Source: Bacillota bacterium (lineage in GTDB: Bacteria; Bacillota_A; Clostridia; Peptostreptococcales; Anaerovoracaceae). Taken from it: DNA of 12,155 bases. Each line of letters begins with the position of its first letter. Position 1 is the first letter of the stretch. Positions 8,611-12,155 of the stretch are shown piece by piece. The stretch is from contig JAFTHD010000247.1 of the NCBI GenBank assembly GCA_017457585.1, forward strand, positions 1-12,155, written 5' to 3'. Both the position numbers and the translations under genes were made by a program. A model generated the notes under the pieces. It searched no databases. It saw only the letters and a program-made list of their open reading frames with translations, and was not told where the DNA came from.

Positions 8611-8639
8611 TTGAATAGATATATAAAATTGGTTGTAAT
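8611..8639 (+). promoter_or_regulatory. Possible sigma-70 promoter for the YfcC-family carrier
   Basis: TTGAAT at 8611-8616 and TGTAAT at 8634-8639 are separated by 17 nt, giving 4/6 and 5/6 matches to consensus. It lies in the 101-nt AT-rich gap after the glycogen operon. A second -10-like TAGAAT (8664-8669) has no good -35. There is no convincing intrinsic terminator after the mutase gene, so read-through from the operon into the carrier is also possible. Confidence 0.45.
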
Positions 8640-8642
8640 TTT
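8625..8642. repeat. Inverted repeat AAAATT-6-AATTTT upstream of the carrier gene
   Basis: A perfect 6-bp inverted repeat, AAAATT (8625-8630) and AATTTT (8637-8642), around GGTTGT. It overlaps the candidate -10 at 8634-8639, so it could be an operator. An AT-only stem is too weak for a terminator, and such repeats arise by chance in AT-rich DNA. Confidence 0.3.
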
Positions 8643-8664
8643 ATGGGACTTAGTGTAAACTTAT

Positions 8665-8683
8665 AGAATAATCGGAATATTCT
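8665..8683. repeat. Inverted repeat AGAATA-7-TATTCT in the carrier leader
   Basis: AGAATA (8665-8670) and TATTCT (8678-8683) pair perfectly across 7 nt, and GAATATTC (8675-8682) is itself a palindrome. It lies 13 nt before the Shine-Dalgarno site, in the likely 5' untranslated region. It is a possible operator or small RNA hairpin; there is no evidence for a specific regulator. Confidence 0.3.
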
Positions 8684-8695
8684 TTTAGTATGAAA

Positions 8696-8701
8696 AGGTG
8701 G
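8696..8701 (+). promoter_or_regulatory. Ribosome binding site that decides the YfcC-family start
   Basis: AGGTGG lies 5 nt (a T run) before the ATG at 8707. The upstream in-frame GTG at 8698 is part of this site, so it is not the start. Confidence 0.7.
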
Positions 8702-8706
8702 TTTTT

Positions 8707-10131
8707 ATGTCTATTTTCAAAAAAAAGAAGCCGGGAGAAGAATTGGGTGAAGTAAAAGCGCTAAACCCTATGCTGATTCTGGCGGTCATCATGGTTCTTG
8801 CAGCTATTGCGACCTATGTAGTCCCTGCCGGAACTTTCGACCGCGTACCTATCGAAGGTACAGAGTACGAGGGCATAGTCCAAGGCTCATATCACAGGGT
8901 TGACAACAACCCAATAGCTCCATTTAACTTATTCGTATCGTTTACAACCGGTCTTCAGGATGCAGCTTATGTAATATTCTTCATGCTGATCCTGGGCGGA
9001 GTATTCAAGATCATCGAAGCAACGGGAGCGCTCCATGCCGGTATCAATAACATGATAAAGGCAACAGCAGGTAAAGAGGTAATCCTCGTTCCTATCTGCG
9101 TAATCGTATTCTCGCTCATTTCAGCAACAGCTTCCTGCTGTGAGGAGTACCTGGCATTCCTGCCGCTGATGTACATGGTGTGCATGGCATGCGGTTTCGA
9201 CTCAATTATGTCGGTGGCACTTCTGTTCTGCTCGGCAGCGGTCGGCTATGCCGGCGGTATGACGCAGGCCTTCTCAGTAGGTATCGCACAGACCATTGCA
9301 GGTCTGCCGATGTTCTCCGGAATCGGATTCAGAACGATTGGTTGGGCATGTCTCGCACTTGCTACGATCGTATATCTTACGTTCTACGTTCGTAAGATTA
9401 AGAAGGATCCTACCAAGTCCTACACCTACGCAATTGACGAGGGATACAGAAAAGACCTGAGCTTCAAGCCTGATGAAATCGAGAAGATTACGAAGAGACA
9501 GATCGCAATCCTGGTAATATTCTTTGCAGGATTCGTATTCGTGGCATTCTCAGTACTGGTTCTTCACTTCTACATTGATGAGATGGCTGCAACCTTCCTG
9601 GTAGTCGGCATTCTCAGCGCGATTATCGGAAAACTCTCACCGGGAGAAACCGCTGATAAGTTCGTAGAAGGTGCAAAGGATCTCGTTTGGGCAGGTTTCA
9701 TAATCGGTATGTGCTTCGCAGCTACAAACATTCTGCAGGACGCTTCGATTATGGATACCATCGTTAACTTCCTCGGTAATCTGCTCAGCGGACTCCACTC
9801 ATCCGTTGCTGCAATCGGAATGTTCTTCGCACAGGATATTCTGAACGTACTCATCCCATCGGGATCAGGCCAGGCAGCCATTACGATGCCGTTCATGGCA
9901 CCGCTTTCAGATCTCCTGGGTGTTGCAAGACAGACAGCAGTTCTGGCATTCCAGTACGGCGACGCTTTCACCAATGTAGTATCACCTACAAGCGGCGAGC
10001 TCATGGCAGCACTGGCAATCGCACACGTGCCTTATGGCAAGTGGTTCAAGTTCATCTGGAAACTCTGGGTACTTTGGGCTATCATCGCGTGCATACTCCT
10101 GGTAATTGCAACTGCAATCGGATATCACTAA
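8707..10131 (+). CDS. YfcC-family membrane carrier (C4-dicarboxylate/basic amino acid type transporter)
   Basis: Polytopic inner-membrane protein of 474 residues with about 11-13 hydrophobic segments, first at about 22-42. The N-terminus is basic (KKKK at 5-8), so it is probably cytoplasmic. Features recalled as typical of YfcC/DcuC-superfamily carriers are PAGTFDR (40-46), GSYHRVDNNP from about residue 60, SCCEEYLAF (143-151) at the conserved acidic pair, GIAQTIAGLP with FSGIGFR, PSGSGQAAITMP (384-395), and NVVSPTSGELMAAL (from 423). The two Gly/Ser-rich re-entrant-looking motifs, one per half, suggest a two-repeat fold. Substrate is not determinable: relatives are annotated as C4-dicarboxylate, arginine/ornithine or peptide carriers. 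The ATG at 8707 is preferred because AGGTGG sits 5 nt upstream. It is probably transcribed alone, ending at the terminator near 10234-10274. Any link to glycogen metabolism is only positional. Confidence 0.85.
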   Translation: MSIFKKKKPGEELGEVKALNPMLILAVIMVLAAIATYVVPAGTFDRVPIEGTEYEGIVQGSYHRVDNNPIAPFNLFVSFTTGLQDAAYVIFFMLILGGVFKIIEATGALHAGINNMIKATAGKEVILVPICVIVFSLISATASCCEEYLAFLPLMYMVCMACGFDSIMSVALLFCSAAVGYAGGMTQAFSVGIAQTIAGLPMFSGIGFRTIGWACLALATIVYLTFYVRKIKKDPTKSYTYAIDEGYRKDLSFKPDEIEKITKRQIAILVIFFAGFVFVAFSVLVLHFYIDEMAATFLVVGILSAIIGKLSPGETADKFVEGAKDLVWAGFIIGMCFAATNILQDASIMDTIVNFLGNLLSGLHSSVAAIGMFFAQDILNVLIPSGSGQAAITMPFMAPLSDLLGVARQTAVLAFQYGDAFTNVVSPTSGELMAALAIAHVPYGKWFKFIWKLWVLWAIIACILLVIATAIGYH

Positions 10132-10233
10132 AAAACCATATTCCCCGTTCGGTAGAACGACGGAAATGCTGAAGACAAGCTAAGTTAAGACATAAGATTG
10201 TTGGCGCCCGGCGCCAATTGAAAGAAAATAACG
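10132..10233. other. Non-coding stretch with hairpins between yfcC-like gene and terminator
   Basis: About 100 nt with no plausible gene. It contains a small hairpin, CGTTC (10146-10150) with GAACG (10155-10159) around GGTA, and a GC-rich palindrome at 10201-10217. With the terminator that follows, the segment could be a structured 3' untranslated region or a processed small RNA, but no known RNA family was recognised. Confidence 0.35.
10201..10217. repeat. 17-nt GC-rich palindrome (TTGGCGCC-C-GGCGCCAA)
   Basis: Perfect 8-bp inverted repeat, TTGGCGCC (10201-10208) and GGCGCCAA (10210-10217), around one C; the hexamer GGCGCC occurs twice. It stands out from AT-rich surroundings. As RNA it would form a stable stem with a 5-nt loop. 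As DNA it could be a protein-binding site, but no promoter adjoins it. Confidence 0.6.
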
Positions 10234-10274
10234 AAACCCCGGAGCAGGCCTTTTGGTCTGACTTCGGGGTTTTG
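10234..10274. terminator. Rho-independent terminator between convergent yfcC-like gene and ung
   Basis: Strong hairpin: AAACCCCGGAG (10234-10244) pairs with CTTCGGGGTTT (10262-10272) through one G-T pair, and CAGGCC (10245-10250) pairs with GGTCTG (10255-10260) around a TTTT loop, with A10261 bulged. On the + strand it is followed by a short T run (TTTTG, 10270-10274), so it ends the carrier transcript about 100 nt after its stop. Read on the minus strand the stem is followed by a TTTCGTTATTTTC tract, so it may also end ung, whose stop is about 140 nt upstream in that direction. Confidence 0.85.
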
Positions 10275-10412
10275 TACTACCATGATCAAGTGGGGTGTGA
10301 ATCACCGCATATGACTTGGAATCCCTTGTTCTGTTTTGTAACGCACTAAATTAGTACCGCTGTAAACAAGTCAATCTGAATACCATTTTGTCCCAGATCC
10401 TCATTTTCGCAG
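10275..10412. other. Non-coding 3' flank of ung with a weak stem-loop
   Basis: About 138 nt without a credible gene on either strand. The only structure seen is GGTG (10294-10297) with CACC (10303-10306), nested inside CAAGT (10287-10291) with ACTTG (10314-10318). It would be transcribed as the ung 3' untranslated region if ung runs to the terminator. Confidence 0.4.
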
Positions 10413-11084
10413 CTATTCGGGGATCCTCCAGTCTACAGGCGATTGCCCCATTAACTCGAGAAATGCGTTTGCCCTGGAGAAATACCTGCCGCCAAAAAAT
10501 CCTCTGTGGGCGGAGAGCGGGCTCGGGTGAACGCCTTTTATAACGCAGTGCTTTCGTTTGTTTATCAGTTCTGCCTTTTTCTGAGCATTGCTCCCCCAAA
10601 GGATGAACACCATAGGCTCCTCTCTGTCATTGAGCAGCTCAATGACTCTGTCGGTGAAGATTTCCCAGCCTTTGCCCTTATGAGAATTTGCCTGACTGTC
10701 GCGGACTGTGAGGACAGTATTCAGGAGAAGCACGCCGTTTCTCGCCCAGCTTTCCAGATACCCGTGTGTCGGTGTCTGAATCCCCAGGTCATCTGCAAGT
10801 TCCCTGTAGATGTTCACGAGAGATGGCGGAATCTTTACGCCTTTTCCTACGCTAAAACAGAGCCCGTGTGCCTGTCCCGGCTGATGATACGGATCCTGAC
10901 CTAAGATGACCACCTTTACGTCTTCATAGGATGTGTACTTGAAGGCATTGAATATGCTGTACATATCAGGATGAATTGTCTGTGTGCTGTACTCTTTCTT
11001 GAGAAACTCACGCAAGTTTAAGTAATATTCTTTTTTGAACTCTTCTGCCAGGATCTCATCCCAGCGGTTTCCTATATTAACCAT
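10413..11084 (-). CDS. ung: Uracil-DNA glycosylase, family 1
   Basis: Removes uracil from DNA to start base-excision repair; cytosolic. The 223 residues are full length for family 1. Landmarks are GQDPYH (62-67) with the water-activating D64, the LCFSV segment (75-79), LLLNTVLTV, and the DNA-intercalation motif HPSPLS (186-191) with H186 and L190. No key residue is missing. The ATG at 11084 puts WDEIL at residues 8-12, as in other bacterial Ung proteins. No Shine-Dalgarno sequence lies before it; instead a perfect TATAAT ends 7 nt before the A of ATG, with TTGACA 17 nt further upstream, so the transcript is probably leaderless. It is divergent from the gene starting at 11144 and convergent with the carrier gene, from which it is separated by a terminator. 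Confidence 0.97.
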   Translation of the reverse strand: MVNIGNRWDEILAEEFKKEYYLNLREFLKKEYSTQTIHPDMYSIFNAFKYTSYEDVKVVILGQDPYHQPGQAHGLCFSVGKGVKIPPSLVNIYRELADDLGIQTPTHGYLESWARNGVLLLNTVLTVRDSQANSHKGKGWEIFTDRVIELLNDREEPMVFILWGSNAQKKAELINKRKHCVIKGVHPSPLSAHRGFFGGRYFSRANAFLELMGQSPVDWRIPE

Positions 11085-11090
11085 GATTCA

Positions 11091-11119
11091 ATTATATTGA
11101 CGGTACAGCCCACTGTCAA
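11091..11119 (-). promoter_or_regulatory. Perfect consensus sigma-70 promoter of ung
   Basis: On the minus strand TTGACA (11119-11114) and TATAAT (11096-11091) are separated by exactly 17 nt, a 12/12 match to consensus. The A of the ung ATG (11084) is the 7th base after the -10, where transcription normally begins, so the mRNA would have no leader. This inference needs transcript-end mapping. Confidence 0.85.
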
Positions 11120-11128
11120 ATCATCATA

Positions 11129-11137
11129 TGATATAAT
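11129..11137 (+). promoter_or_regulatory. Extended -10 promoter element of the gene at 11144
   Basis: TG-A-TATAAT at 11129-11137 is a full extended -10 (TGnTATAAT). The expected -35 position (11109-11114) reads CCCACT, a poor match, which is normal for extended -10 promoters. The A of the ATG at 11144 is the 7th base after the hexamer, and no Shine-Dalgarno is present, so this mRNA too is predicted to be leaderless. It lies back to back with the ung promoter, and the ung -35 (11114-11119) lies inside the stretch this promoter would cover. Confidence 0.7.
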
Positions 11138-11143
11138 GAACCT

Positions 11144-11812
11144 ATGAGCAAAGTATTCGTATCTGATAAGGCGGTAAGACCGCTGAAAGAGTATCTTACA
11201 TCCAGGTTTGAAGTTGTCTTCACCAAAGGTGAGGGCAGCTTCGTTGATGCCAGGATAAAGACCCATACCGATCTTTACATGTGTCAGTTTGGACTCGGGA
11301 AGGCTGCTGAAATTTTCTCGGGCGGCAGATCTGTTCCCGAGGCCACATATCCCGGGGATGCTGTTTACAACGCGGTTGCCACGGGGAAGTACTTCGTGCA
11401 CAATACGAGGATAACGGATGTGGATCTGCTTTCGCGCGCCATGTCAAAATCCCTGAACGTAGTATTCGTAAGGCAGGGGTATACCAGATGCAACTGTCTT
11501 CCCGTGACAGATGATTCCTTTATTACATCGGATGAAGGCATATGCAAGGCGCTGGCTGAGGAAGGTGCTGAGGTGCTTCTGATAGAGAACGGCCACGTAA
11601 TCCTGCCCGGCTTTCCCTACGGATTTATCGGGGGATGTGCCGGAAATCTTCTGTTAGATGGAGAGCCTGCCCTCATATTCAACGGCGACCTTAGCGCACA
11701 CAGTGACTACGAAAAAATCGCGGCCTTTGCGAAAGACCGCGACGTCAAATTAGTTTTCTTCGAAGGATATCCGTTAGAGGATATCGGTTCAATACTGTTT
11801 TCTTATAGATAG
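11144..11812 (+). CDS. Hypothetical protein, pentein/GME-fold-like (resembles DUF6873)
   Basis: Soluble protein of 222 residues with no signal peptide or membrane segment. It resembles, from memory, a clostridial family named DUF6873 (guanidino-group-modifying-enzyme fold). Supporting features are a HTD motif at 41-43 in a beta strand context (THTDLYMCQFG), a repeated strand-turn pattern, QGYTRCNCLPV (111-121) followed by DDSFITSDEGI, and GFIGGCAGN (160-168) near the C-terminus, where penteins carry their nucleophilic Cys. C165, C116 and C118 are candidate reactive cysteines and H41/D43 candidate partners, but no catalytic set is proven. Function and substrate are unknown. Only 59 nt separate it from divergent ung. 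The lack of a Shine-Dalgarno and the -10 at 11132-11137 point to leaderless translation from this ATG. It converges with the deacetylase gene 17 nt downstream. Confidence 0.7.
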   Translation: MSKVFVSDKAVRPLKEYLTSRFEVVFTKGEGSFVDARIKTHTDLYMCQFGLGKAAEIFSGGRSVPEATYPGDAVYNAVATGKYFVHNTRITDVDLLSRAMSKSLNVVFVRQGYTRCNCLPVTDDSFITSDEGICKALAEEGAEVLLIENGHVILPGFPYGFIGGCAGNLLLDGEPALIFNGDLSAHSDYEKIAAFAKDRDVKLVFFEGYPLEDIGSILFSYR

Positions 11813-11829
11813 CTGAACAACCTTGCCTG

Positions 11830-12155
11830 CTAAGGCTGAACCTTGTTCTGGAAGGACTGAAGCGTCTGACCGAGTGACATTCTCTGCCTCGGCAGCAGGA
11901 GTGGGTCATCTCCCGGCTTTGCCTTACCCGGCTGTGTGGTGACGGCACACTTGAATCCGGCAGCCTCAAGAGCCAGGTGAGTGGCATCGTTATAGTCGCC
12001 ATACGGGTACGCAAAGGCATCACCGTTACCGCAAAGTTCGATTGACTGCTTCAGATCTGCCAGTGCTTCGTCAAAAGGAAGAACGGTGAATATGCCACCG
12101 TGCCCGACATTGCCGCCGGTTCTATGCATATTATGAGTGTGTGACTGGAATGTGA
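11830..12155 (-). CDS. Polysaccharide deacetylase family protein (CE4/NodB-like), 3' part only
   Basis: The gene runs off the right edge; only about 108 C-terminal residues are seen. The frame stays open past the Met codon at 12127-12129, so that Met is internal. Upstream codons give SHTHNMHRT, the metal-binding His motif of the NodB domain (His codons at 12139-12141 and 12124-12126, five residues apart). Then come AFAYPYGDYND, matching the family's third motif (YPYG), and AGFKCAVTTQPG, LLLPRQRM and a short tail. The Asp-Asp motif and any signal peptide lie outside the window. Members remove N-acetyl or O-acetyl groups from cell-surface or cell-wall glycans, usually outside the membrane. The i/i+5 His spacing is like that of PgaB rather than the i/i+4 of peptidoglycan deacetylases such as PgdA. 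Substrate unknown. Confidence 0.88.
   Translation of the reverse strand, partial: TFQSHTHNMHRTGGNVGHGGIFTVLPFDEALADLKQSIELCGNGDAFAYPYGDYNDATHLALEAAGFKCAVTTQPGKAKPGDDPLLLPRQRMSLGQTLQSFQNKVQP

Noticed and set aside
8625..8642. AAAATT/AATTTT hairpin as terminator of the glycogen operon
   Set aside because: The stem is only six A-T pairs with a short T run and would be too unstable to terminate transcription.
10132..10412. Riboswitch, tRNA or attachment-site signal in the gap between the carrier gene and ung
   Set aside because: No known aptamer core, cloverleaf or flanking integrase was recognised; the gap sits between convergent gene ends, where a riboswitch would have no target.
10506..10904. 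132-codon open frame on the + strand inside ung
   Set aside because: It lies wholly antisense to a full-length Ung with intact motifs, and no promoter or ribosome site supports it.
11097..11102. TTGACG as -35 of the gene at 11144
   Set aside because: The distance to TATAAT at 11132 is 29 nt, far outside the 16-18 nt range, and no -10 lies at the proper distance.
11815..11848. Imperfect hairpin (GAACAA with TTGTTC, inner CCTT with AAGG) at the convergent gene ends
   Set aside because: The stem is interrupted by a one-sided 7-nt bulge and no T tract follows on either strand, so it is not called a terminator.

Overview
The window reads as a chromosomal segment of a low-to-mid-GC anaerobic Bacillota, most likely class Clostridia. 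The pointers are the glgC-glgD pair (GlgD is a Bacillota-type partner subunit), strong Shine-Dalgarno sites of the AAGGAGG type, a YfcC-family carrier, and clostridial-looking GH13 and phospho-sugar mutase proteins. A more exact placement (for example Peptostreptococcales/Anaerovoracaceae) is only a guess. No rRNA, tRNA, CRISPR array, insertion sequence or phage gene was seen.

Region 1 (1-8605, all + strand) is a compact glycogen operon: glgC, glgD, glgA, a 1086-residue GH13-GH77 fusion, and a phosphoglucomutase. The genes are 17 and 38 nt apart, then overlap by 4 nt and by 17 nt, so co-transcription and translational coupling are likely. The mutase interconverts glucose-6-phosphate and glucose-1-phosphate, GlgC(D) makes ADP-glucose, GlgA extends alpha-1,4-glucan, and the fusion would trim, debranch or disproportionate glucan. 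No branching enzyme (glgB) or phosphorylase (glgP) is encoded here. Two of the enzymes, the GH77 half and the mutase, are visibly shorter than usual for their families while keeping all catalytic residues.

Region 2 (8606-10412) holds a monocistronic YfcC-family membrane carrier with its own AT-rich promoter region containing two inverted repeats. It is followed by about 280 nt of non-coding DNA with a 17-nt GC-rich palindrome, a small hairpin and a strong intrinsic terminator. The terminator sits between convergent yfcC and ung and may serve both.

Region 3 (10413-12155) has ung (uracil-DNA glycosylase, minus) and a divergent pentein/GME-fold-like hypothetical gene (plus), separated by 59 nt, then the 3' part of a polysaccharide deacetylase gene (minus) that runs off the window. 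The 59-nt divergent spacer is the most unusual spot. It carries a perfect consensus sigma-70 promoter for ung (TTGACA-17-TATAAT) and an extended -10 (TGaTATAAT) for the other gene. Both place the A of the start codon 7 nt after the -10 hexamer, and neither gene has a Shine-Dalgarno site, so both mRNAs are predicted to be leaderless. The operon genes in the same window have strong ribosome binding sites, so this is a local exception.
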